48,556 bases of DNA. Origin: CAYLHX01 sp964383675. GTDB taxonomy: Bacteria; Patescibacteriota; Gracilibacteria; UBA1369; LOWO2-01-FULL-3. Location of the stretch: NCBI GenBank assembly GCA_964383675.1, contig CAYLHX010000011.1, positions 1 to 48,556 of the forward strand, in the 5' to 3' direction. A model generated the notes under the pieces. It had not been told where the DNA came from and ran no database searches. It saw nothing but the letters and a program-made list of their open reading frames with translations. Both the position numbers and the translations under genes were made by a program. Every line of letters starts with the position of its first letter. Position 1 is the stretch's first letter. Positions 41,216 to 47,749 of the stretch are shown piece after piece.

Positions 41216-42325
41216 TCAAATAGCCTCGTCAAAGCCATTTGCGAACCAGGGAGTATGTACGGGTGGATGTAAAATATTCTGCTCAATCAATCCGCTGACA
41301 ATTCCCAACTGTTCAAGGGAGATTTTGCCGGCGTATAAGGTTTTAAGTGATCCTCCACTTTGAAAATAATCCTGGACTTTCAAAAACCCCCTGAGGTAAA
41401 TAAGATCTTTCAGGTATCCTCCCCCACGGAAGACCCGGGCCGTTAAAGTAAAGGCCTCCTCACTACTGAAGCAGCTATGATCCATTAGGCGTTCGAAAGT
41501 TGTCTTGAAATCTAAGTTGTTGTAAACGCTGTCCACGGCAATTACTCTCCCCGCATAGGTTTTCATGTTTTTGGGATCCAGCGTGCCGGAGATACTTTCC
41601 GCCCATACGGCAAGTCCCTCTTCGGTTTCCAAATAGTTTTTTAAACCGCTGGCTAAAATTTTTAGCGGCTGATGGTGACCATTGGCAAATCGTAAAGCGT
41701 GGACACCAATTTCGTGAATTTTAAGGCGTTCAATATCTAACTTGCTATACTTTCTATGCGCCGGAATTTTGATAATTTTTTCGCTGTAAACAATAATAGC
41801 CATGAGATCCTTGCTCACTTCAACTTGCCAATCGGCTAACCCTAAATCCTTCAGGCAATCACTAAAAGCTGCGGCCAGAGTTTGGGAGTTTTCCTCCATG
41901 TTGGGAGATCCGGCTACACGCTCTTTTAAGATTTCCTCTGCTCTTTGTAGTAAACCGTGATCAGGTCGTCCGAACATTTTTTCACTGATTTTGAGGCAGA
42001 CTTCCTTATCGCCCACGTTTCGAACAAAAGTGTTCATATCCAGGATCTCTTCTTGAACTCCGTGAAATAGACGATCCAGGGGCTCATCCAGGATTTTCAG
42101 CGATAAAATTTCTTTTTCCAACTCTTTAATATCGTAAGCCGGAGCAGGATACTTGAAATTCGGATTTTCTCTGAAGTTGGAGAGGAAGTTGTCTCTTTCC
42201 TGCTCAAAGTTGAGAGGAAAGATGTGTTGAATAATCTTTATGGATTGTCTGCGGGTATTTAAAGCGGTATCTATCTTCAGATGCCGTTCGCATATGCTAT
42301 TCGGTGGAAGCTGGTAGTGGTGCAC
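41216..42325 (-). CDS. QEGLA-motif metallopeptidase (DUF1704/MATCAP-like)
   Basis: The 369-aa protein shows KIHEIGVHALR (HExxxH zinc motif, near residue 210) and LETEEGLAVWAE (E-x-EGLA motif, near 234). Together these mark the DUF1704 'QEGLA' family, related to the eukaryotic MATCAP tyrosine carboxypeptidases. The N-terminus with NFRENPNFKYPAPAYDI also matches family members. It is a likely zinc peptidase; the target is unknown. Its start lies 29 bp inside the preceding 88-aa gene, indicating coupled expression with the surface-protein operon. Confidence 0.82.
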   Translation of the reverse strand: MHHYQLPPNSICERHLKIDTALNTRRQSIKIIQHIFPLNFEQERDNFLSNFRENPNFKYPAPAYDIKELEKEILSLKILDEPLDRLFHGVQEEILDMNTFVRNVGDKEVCLKISEKMFGRPDHGLLQRAEEILKERVAGSPNMEENSQTLAAAFSDCLKDLGLADWQVEVSKDLMAIIVYSEKIIKIPAHRKYSKLDIERLKIHEIGVHALRFANGHHQPLKILASGLKNYLETEEGLAVWAESISGTLDPKNMKTYAGRVIAVDSVYNNLDFKTTFERLMDHSCFSSEEAFTLTARVFRGGGYLKDLIYLRGFLKVQDYFQSGGSLKTLYAGKISLEQLGIVSGLIEQNILHPPVHTPWFANGFDEAI

Positions 42326-42563
42326 TGGTCTTGGGTTTTGGTACTATGGAATTATCATCGTTGCTTTGCAATTGTTCGGTTTGCTTTTCGATTTTATTCA
42401 AAAATCCCTGATATTGGTTTGCCGAATCAAACCCGATAAAGATACTGGCTCCGGCGATAATCATGCCCAAGGTTACAACTACGGCAATAATTAAACTTTT
42501 GTTGGACTCCGCTTTTGCTTCGGGCTTTTGAGGCGCCTGTGGCGCGGGGTTGTTGAATTCCAT
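42297..42563 (-). CDS. Single-TM hypothetical protein in surface-protein operon
   Basis: The 88-aa product has a Pro/Ala-rich N-terminus, one membrane helix (SLIIAVVVTLGMIIAGASIFIGF, residues 23-45) and a polar tail ending PKTSAPLPASTE. The orientation is probably N-in. It lies between the FN3-type protein (9-bp gap) and the QEGLA peptidase (29-bp overlap). No known family is recognised. Confidence 0.65.
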   Translation of the reverse strand: MEFNNPAPQAPQKPEAKAESNKSLIIAVVVTLGMIIAGASIFIGFDSANQYQGFLNKIEKQTEQLQSNDDNSIVPKPKTSAPLPASTE

Positions 42564-42572
42564 AGTGTTTGG

Positions 42573-44492
42573 TTAGATTTGGCTGGCAGCGTCCATGATT
42601 TCCTGCATTTCCTGAACTTTTTGCACGTCCTGCATGGTTTCACTATCTATTATATTGGGAATAATTAAATTTTCAATTTTATCCTGCGTATAATTTGTAT
42701 CCATCTCCTCCTGAATGTTTGCGTTTTCAATGGCATCCTTATAATTTTCCTCCATTAGATATTGATCGATAGGTTGCTCTTTTGGCGGATCCGTAACACC
42801 ATCACCCGGCTTTACAATTTTCTGCACTTCCTTTTCTTCAATTAAGTTTTGCAGATCTTCAACAACTTCTTTTGGAATTTCTTGAGTCATGTATTCTTGG
42901 GCTTTTTTCGCCTCATCAGTGTAGTTTTGCTCAATTTTAGGATTAACAATATCAGTGATGTCGATGGCATCACCATTGGTAATAGTGATGTAAGACGGTT
43001 TGCTCTTCTTCCCATCTTTATCTATGGCGCTTACGCCGATGCTATAGGTTCCAGTTAGATTCACTATTTCAACTCCTCCTATAGCCGGTGGTTTTGAGTA
43101 GAGTTCGTTTTCACCTACTTGTCCCTGCCTTGGCATGACTTGATATTCTTGTGGGAGTCCACCAGCTTTTTTGTAGGTAATTTCAAAATCGGTAATATGT
43201 TCATTGGGTTTTGGATCCCAACCAAGCATGGTTGATTTATCTTTGGTGAAGACCACCTTTAGATTTTGTACTTCGGATGGACCATCCGGTTTGGCGATAA
43301 CGGTCTTGGTGGGGCTAACCAGACTTTCTTTGCCTATTTTTGCGCTGAAAGCCTTATCGAACTCAAAATCTGAAGCTTGGAGAGTTAAATAGTTACTATG
43401 CCCAAGCCCCACGGAGTCGGCTATGTCAGCTTTAATTTCAAAGGTGGCCTGCTCGGTATTTTTTGGCAAGGTTGCGCCTTTACCGAAAGTAAAAATTGCG
43501 TAGCCATCTTGCTCTTTTAGGTCAGCCTCAGCCACTTGCATATTTGATTTTATATCTACCAAGGCCATCTTCTTGAAGTCACTGTTTTTTCCGGAACCTG
43601 AAATTTTGACCTTGATCTTCTTTAAAGTTATTTCTTCGCTATTGGTTATTTTAAAGCGCATATACGTATTGTTCAGTTCTCCCGGGTAAATGGTTTGGGA
43701 TATTGTTGACCCATTAACACTTTCCAAGCCGATCTGGGTTGAATTCTGAGCGGGAGGTTGATCGGGTGCTGGTCCATCTCCTTGAAGGTAAATCCAAGAG
43801 ATTGCCAGCTGATTGGCGTGTTTTGTCGGATTAGCAAGGTCCACCTGGTAATCGTAAGCAAATTTTTTGCTTCCGTTACTACGGAAACTCCAAATGGCGG
43901 CGATTTGTTTGCCAAAGACCTGGTTGTCCAAGAAAGCTTTCAGGTCGGAAGTTGTGGGGACAATCAGCCAAGTATCTTTGAGATTGCCAATGTTTAATTG
44001 TGTCACACTGTCGATATAGTCGTTTTCCTGCTTGATAAGTTTTTGCCCATCACAAAACTGACTGGCCTTTTTGGAGAGTACGATTACCCCACGGTAGGCT
44101 TTTATTTTAAAATTCTTAATTTCCTCATCATTTAGTGAAAACTCGGAATTCCCCTCTTCCGGGTAGGTGTAGAATCCGGCCTTTTGTCCATCTTCTCCGG
44201 CAGAATAATAGGCCATAAAATACTGATTTTTTTCTACTGGTTGGATTTTTTGTTTCCAGTTTTCCCACGTCAAGTCGCTGGTGGCGTAGTAGACATGAGC
44301 TCCAGCCTTTAATTCTACAGGAGTATTACACTGCGCTTGTTCGTCTTCACTATTTAAAAGCCCTTGGAACAGTCTTCCGTCCAAAGGATTTTCAGGTGGA
44401 ACAAAATAGCTGAATAGAGCCCAGCCCGCTATTGCAAGAATTAGCAATACCATGAAAGCCAACGGTAGCTTTTTATTCATGTTTTCCAGCAT
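42573..44492 (-). CDS. Membrane-anchored surface protein with FN3-like domain
   Basis: The 639-aa product has an N-terminal membrane helix (LPLAFMVLLILAIAGWALFSYF) acting as anchor or signal. Residues about 105-220 form a module (FYTYPEEG, RGVIVLSKKA, DTWLIVPTTSDLKAFL, KQIAAIWSF) that is related to the Cys-rich protein at the right window edge. Beta-rich segments follow, then an FN3-like domain near 395-510 (PSEVQNLKVVFTKDKSTMLGWDPKPNEHITDFEITYKKA). A Glu/Gln-rich helical tail ends it. The start overlaps the upstream Ig-like gene by 20 bp; a Met four codons later is also possible. Confidence 0.75.
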   Translation of the reverse strand: MLENMNKKLPLAFMVLLILAIAGWALFSYFVPPENPLDGRLFQGLLNSEDEQAQCNTPVELKAGAHVYYATSDLTWENWKQKIQPVEKNQYFMAYYSAGEDGQKAGFYTYPEEGNSEFSLNDEEIKNFKIKAYRGVIVLSKKASQFCDGQKLIKQENDYIDSVTQLNIGNLKDTWLIVPTTSDLKAFLDNQVFGKQIAAIWSFRSNGSKKFAYDYQVDLANPTKHANQLAISWIYLQGDGPAPDQPPAQNSTQIGLESVNGSTISQTIYPGELNNTYMRFKITNSEEITLKKIKVKISGSGKNSDFKKMALVDIKSNMQVAEADLKEQDGYAIFTFGKGATLPKNTEQATFEIKADIADSVGLGHSNYLTLQASDFEFDKAFSAKIGKESLVSPTKTVIAKPDGPSEVQNLKVVFTKDKSTMLGWDPKPNEHITDFEITYKKAGGLPQEYQVMPRQGQVGENELYSKPPAIGGVEIVNLTGTYSIGVSAIDKDGKKSKPSYITITNGDAIDITDIVNPKIEQNYTDEAKKAQEYMTQEIPKEVVEDLQNLIEEKEVQKIVKPGDGVTDPPKEQPIDQYLMEENYKDAIENANIQEEMDTNYTQDKIENLIIPNIIDSETMQDVQKVQEMQEIMDAASQI

Positions 44493-45957
44493 TTTTGCGT
44501 CTTAGGATGTAGGCTGCCGCCGGTAAAAGAGCATAGATGAGTACGCCCGGTCCGGTTCCTGGATTAACACCGGTTGCGGAGTTTTGCAGGGCAACGGTTG
44601 CTTGTGCATTTTGAGCGTTGGTGGCGGTCGATTCGCTGGTTGTAGTGACCGGAGTGGTATTGTTATTTACAGGAGCGTTGTTGGTTGGTACTCCAGATTG
44701 TTGCTGACCGTCCTCAAAGTCGGTGGTTCCACCAACTTTTTGATAGATCACGTTGATGCTACCTGTTTTAGAGTCCGCAAGTTGATCATTTTCCGGATCT
44801 TTGGCTATAACTTTGTAGTAATAGGTTCCCGGCTCAACTACTTGACCATTGCCTTCTTTCTTATTTGTTCCGTCCCAGAAGATAAAGTAGTCACCTTTTT
44901 CAATTTCCTGATTATCAATCAAGGTAACTACATTAACACCGGCATGGTCGATGATTTTCAGTTCAATTTTGGCTTTGGCGGAGATTTCATAGGTAATCTT
45001 GGTTTCGGCCACCAAAGGATTGAATCCGACAGGATAAACATCGTGATCGGTAATCTTTATGTTGGAATTACCTCCTTCCGGTGGTTTTGGATTTTCGTCG
45101 TCATCATCGTCATCATCGTCATCATCGTCGTCATCGTCGTTGGAGGGGGGAGCTACCGAACTCTTAGTGGTGAATGACCAACTTTCGTTATTTGCCAAAG
45201 CAACACCATTGTTTTTAACCGTATCCTTGGGAACGGTGATGGTATAGGTTTTGTTGTTCTCCAGCTGTCCATAGGGAATGGTTAGAGTCTTGGAGCCGGA
45301 ATTGTAAGAGAAGGCCGCGGTTGAAAGATCGGTATTTGAACCTTGTTTTTTAACGGTAATATCTTGTGCCGCATCTACGGTTAAATTGGCTTCATTGAAG
45401 ACCAGGGTGGCATTGCCGGCTGAAGTTGAAACATTGGTTGCTCCGCTTGCCGGGGTTTTGGAGGCAATTGTCGGACCATTGACGACCACGGCGTTTCCGG
45501 CGGAAAAGCTCCAGGTTTCATCATTTTCGAGAGGATCTCCCTCATTTTTTACAGTTTCCTTTGGAATAAAAACCGTATAGGTAGCCGACTGTTCCAGGGC
45601 ATTATAAGGGATGGTCAATGTTTTTGTCCCCTCGTTGTAGGAGAAAGCTGTTGATAAATCACTGTTACTCCCCTGTTTTTTCAGTGTAATATCCTGTGCC
45701 GCATCTACGCTAAGTCCGGCCTCTTCAAATACTACTGTAATATTCCCGGCAGAAGTGGAAACATTGGTTGCTCCGCTTGCTGGAGTCCTAGATACAATTG
45801 TTGGACCGAAGCTGGGTAGTTCCAATGATGGAGGGGCACCTACATTACCTTGAAAAAGCTGTGGCGCGAGACCGCTTTTCATAAAGAGAATCGCGAGGCC
45901 GATCATTAGCCCCACTCCTATTGATGACCATATTTGTTTTGTATTTGTTTCTGCCAT
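44473..45957 (-). CDS. Surface protein with two Ig-like repeats, poly-Asp linker and C-terminal sorting-like tail
   Basis: The 494-aa protein starts with an uncleaved or signal helix (SIGVGLMIGLAILFMKSGL). Two closely similar Big_5/SbsA-type Ig domains follow at residues 51-152 and 161-263, each opening PASGATNVSTSAGN and including DITxKKQGSN and TLTIPY. A run of 14 Asp (274-287) and a FlgD-like domain near 303-388 (KAKIELKIIDHAG, YFIFWDGTNKKEGNGQVVEPGTYYYKV) come next. The Thr/Asn-rich linker ends in TGPG, a hydrophobic stretch and RRK, which resembles a cell-wall sorting or membrane-retention signal. It heads the operon from a strong promoter. Confidence 0.8.
   Translation of the reverse strand: MAETNTKQIWSSIGVGLMIGLAILFMKSGLAPQLFQGNVGAPPSLELPSFGPTIVSRTPASGATNVSTSAGNITVVFEEAGLSVDAAQDITLKKQGSNSDLSTAFSYNEGTKTLTIPYNALEQSATYTVFIPKETVKNEGDPLENDETWSFSAGNAVVVNGPTIASKTPASGATNVSTSAGNATLVFNEANLTVDAAQDITVKKQGSNTDLSTAAFSYNSGSKTLTIPYGQLENNKTYTITVPKDTVKNNGVALANNESWSFTTKSSVAPPSNDDDDDDDDDDDDDDENPKPPEGGNSNIKITDHDVYPVGFNPLVAETKITYEISAKAKIELKIIDHAGVNVVTLIDNQEIEKGDYFIFWDGTNKKEGNGQVVEPGTYYYKVIAKDPENDQLADSKTGSINVIYQKVGGTTDFEDGQQQSGVPTNNAPVNNNTTPVTTTSESTATNAQNAQATVALQNSATGVNPGTGPGVLIYALLPAAAYILRRKNAGKHE
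45097..45138 (-). repeat. GAC/GAT trinucleotide run encoding 14 Asp
   Basis: Fourteen consecutive Asp codons, mixed GAC and GAT, join the second Ig-like domain to the FlgD-like domain. The run could bind divalent cations such as Ca2+. Confidence 0.9.
45169..45807 (-). repeat. Duplicated Ig-domain coding repeat
   Basis: The stretches encoding residues 51-152 (about 45502-45807) and 161-263 (about 45169-45477) are recognisably related at both DNA and protein level, for example GTTGCTCCGCTTGC in each. This indicates a fairly recent domain duplication. Confidence 0.75.
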
Positions 45958-45978
45958 TTTTTGTTTTTACTTCCTATT

Positions 45979-46007
45979 ATTATAACATATTTCTGTCTAT
46001 GGCGCAA
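45979..46007 (-). promoter_or_regulatory. Strong promoter of the surface-protein operon
   Basis: On the minus strand, TTGCGC (complement of 46002-46007), a 17-bp spacer and perfect TATAAT (complement of 45979-45984) preceded by TGT form an extended -10. The start near 45972 leaves a leader of about 15 nt, without a Shine-Dalgarno motif. Confidence 0.7.
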
Positions 46008-46195
46008 CCATGATAGTTCTGATATTTGTGCAATTACGCATATCAAAGAAGACTTTGTAGTGCTCATAAAATCAAATCATAAGAAAAGTGAGACAGCTTG
46101 TGTGGATTTTGCCGCCATTGAGAGATCTCGTATTGCTTTCCTTGAAAGTTGGCAATCGTTTCTCTACCGGCGGCTAAGGAGGGATGTGGGGTGGG

Positions 46196-46714
46196 TTAGT
46201 TGAAAGGGTCCTGATGCTTGAGATTGAACATCAGGGCCGCCTTTACAGCGGCGCGGTTGTAGTGCGGGAGGTCACGCATGGCAAGGGCGGCGCGGTTGAA
46301 CCAGGAGGACATGGCAGCCCGCTCTTCACCCTCAAGATCGAGTTCGTCGAGCTCGAGAGTGGTCAACGGGGGCAGTACCTCCACCTCGTACCACTTGATC
46401 ACCGCCAGGGCGATGAGAGTGGCATGGCCCGGGTTCATCTTCAGTCCGGGCAAGTCGTCCTCACCAGGACCAAAGAACCGGTTGAAGGTGCTGGCGCCCA
46501 GGAAGCCCTTGTAAGCCTCCAGGCGGACACCGGCTCCACCATTGAACATGATCACGAGCGGGGCCCGCTTGAGGTTGCCGAGGAGCTTTTCTGAGGCGGG
46601 GCTGGGCACGAGGCGCATGGTACCGCCGTCATGCCCTCGCTGAAACTCTCGGCGGTCCGCGATCTGCTGATCCGCGAAGGGGCCGTCATACCAGAAGTTC
46701 ATTTGCATTTGCAT
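46196..46714 (-). CDS. GC-rich island gene 2, possible immunity protein
   Basis: The 172-aa product is not recognised. It has no signal peptide, so it is probably cytoplasmic. The body includes LVIMFNGGAGVRLEAYKGFLGA and an acidic stretch (TTLELDELDLEGEERAAM). The start is the ATG at 46714, with AAGGA just upstream; longer in-frame extension into the upstream gene is unlikely. Base use is much more GC-rich than in flanking genes. It starts 14 bp after the preceding secreted-protein gene, the usual place for an immunity gene. The immunity role is inferred only from that context. Confidence 0.6.
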   Translation of the reverse strand: MQMQMNFWYDGPFADQQIADRREFQRGHDGGTMRLVPSPASEKLLGNLKRAPLVIMFNGGAGVRLEAYKGFLGASTFNRFFGPGEDDLPGLKMNPGHATLIALAVIKWYEVEVLPPLTTLELDELDLEGEERAAMSSWFNRAALAMRDLPHYNRAAVKAALMFNLKHQDPFN

Positions 46715-46728
46715 TTTCCTTTCTGCTG

Positions 46729-47418
46729 CTACTCGGAGCAGCTGACGCCGTCGTAGGCGGTGATCGCGCACTCGATAAGGACCTTGGTTGAACCTCCACC
46801 GGTTGTGAAGGCATGCAGGCAGCCTGCGGCGGCGAAGAAGGATCCGGCTTCGAGGCAGGGCTCGGTGTCCCAGACCTTCCCCTGGGCCCACTCTTCGATT
46901 TTGAAGTTGAAGGTGCCATCGGCAAAGGCACCACCGGCCGTGGAAAGCATCACCAGCACAACCCACCGAGGCGGCTGCTGGCAGAAGCTGTAGCGCACCA
47001 GGGTGCGCCGTCCACGGCGAGTCTCGGCGTAGGCCTTGTTGAGGTAATCCTTCAGCTGCATCCCGAAGCCCACGGCAGCGTAGAACTGCCAGCTGGCGTC
47101 GCTGCGCCAAGGGATCATCGAGTAGCACTTGGCCTCGTAGATGATCCCCGCGCGAGCGGAGTAGCCATCTGCGATGCGCAGGCGTCCCTCTCCACGCGTA
47201 ACTTCACGGGCCTTGGCATGAGAGAGTCCGGCCGGCAGCTCGAAGCTGCTCGACCACACGGTCTCGTAGCGCCAGAAGCGCTGGAAGGCGGTGTCTTGGG
47301 CAGCCATCTTGGCCGCCCAGATATTCTCCCAGTTGCGGCCCTTGGACTGGGGGCGCTCCTTGGCGTGAATGCTACCGCTCGCAAGCAGCAGCAAAATGAA
47401 GATCAGGTAGTATCGCAC
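46729..47418 (-). CDS. GC-rich island gene 1, secreted protein with PD-(D/E)xK-like motif
   Basis: The 229-aa product starts at a GTG (complement of 47416-47418), placed 5 nt after a perfect AGGAGG. It gives a clean signal peptide (YYLIFILLLLASGSIHA). An upstream in-frame TTG at 47466 lacks these features. RIADGYSARAGIIYEAKCYS (near residues 80-99) matches the D-x9-ExK layout of PD-(D/E)xK nucleases, as in polymorphic Tox-REase toxins. VRYSFCQQPPRWVVLV follows, and several Cys may form disulfides. A secreted nuclease toxin is plausible but unproven. The codon and GC use is foreign to the window. Confidence 0.6.
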   Translation of the reverse strand: MRYYLIFILLLLASGSIHAKERPQSKGRNWENIWAAKMAAQDTAFQRFWRYETVWSSSFELPAGLSHAKAREVTRGEGRLRIADGYSARAGIIYEAKCYSMIPWRSDASWQFYAAVGFGMQLKDYLNKAYAETRRGRRTLVRYSFCQQPPRWVVLVMLSTAGGAFADGTFNFKIEEWAQGKVWDTEPCLEAGSFFAAAGCLHAFTTGGGSTKVLIECAITAYDGVSCSE

Positions 47419-47423
47419 TTGCA

Positions 47424-47429
47424 CCTCCT
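47424..47429 (-). promoter_or_regulatory. Consensus Shine-Dalgarno deciding a GTG start
   Basis: AGGAGG lies 5 nt before the GTG of the secreted island protein. It stands out because nearly all other genes in the window lack such a site. Confidence 0.8.
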
Positions 47430-47491
47430 GTGGATTTTGGCCATCCTTGGCCAACAACAGTCGCAAACCCCAACTGCGAAATTACATCGGG

Positions 47492-47561
47492 TAAGCACCT
47501 ACTGTTGTCCGGGCAGGTGACAATATCGAAATTGTCAAAACTCCGGACAACAGTAAGCACC
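47492..47561. mobile_element. Short terminal-inverted-repeat structure with 8-bp direct repeats
   Basis: TACTGTTGTCCGG (47500-47512) and CCGGACAACAGTA (47543-47555) are perfect 13-bp inverted repeats. Inside them TGACAAT (47518-47524) and ATTGTCA (47530-47536) form a second pair. TAAGCACC occurs on both sides (47492-47499 and 47554-47561), like a target-site duplication. The internal part is only about 30 bp, so this could be a miniature element, a deleted insertion sequence or simply a regulatory hairpin. Confidence 0.4.
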
Positions 47562-47655
47562 ATAAGTAAGCCTTATAGAACCTCGAGTAGTTACAAAATC
47601 GTATTTGTATCCATTCATGGCGACATAAGACGTCATTAGTTTCACACAAGCTGTC

Positions 47656-47705
47656 AAAGAGCCTTTCGTTCGTATTTCTATGAAATCAAACGAAAGACTC
47701 TCTTT
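47656..47705. repeat. Imperfect inverted repeat before the Cys-rich surface gene end
   Basis: AAAGAGCCTTTCGTT (47656-47670) and AACGAAAGACTCTCTTT (47689-47705) can form a stem of about 14 bp with one mismatch. It follows the Cys-rich gene on the minus strand, but no clear T-run accompanies it there, so a terminator role is only possible. Confidence 0.5.
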
Positions 47706-47749
47706 ATAACAATTTTTTAACTTTTTGTCAATAGCCCGGACTTTTTTAT

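Larger units (their letters stand above)
47419..47749. other. Intergenic region at the right edge of the GC-rich island
   Basis: No gene is seen here. The GC content falls from island-like to host-like across about 47440-47580. The region holds a nested inverted repeat (47500-47555) flanked by an 8-bp direct repeat, and a second inverted repeat at 47656-47705. Confidence 0.7.

Noticed and set aside
45934..46203. 89-aa plus-strand frame across the surface-operon promoter
   Set aside because: Its first part overlaps the start of the Ig-repeat gene and its promoter, and its tail crosses the composition change. No domain is seen. The 238 bp between the genes hold the promoter and nothing else I can identify.
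46101..47439. 11-bp direct repeat TGTGGATTTTG at both ends of the GC-rich cassette
   Set aside because: The copies (46101-46111 and 47429-47439) could look like attachment or insertion repeats, but the right copy lies inside the cassette's 5' region and 11 bp is short enough to be chance. No integrase is present.
46729..47466. TTG start of the secreted island protein at 47466
   Set aside because: The GTG at 47418 follows a consensus AGGAGG at the correct distance and leaves a clean signal peptide.
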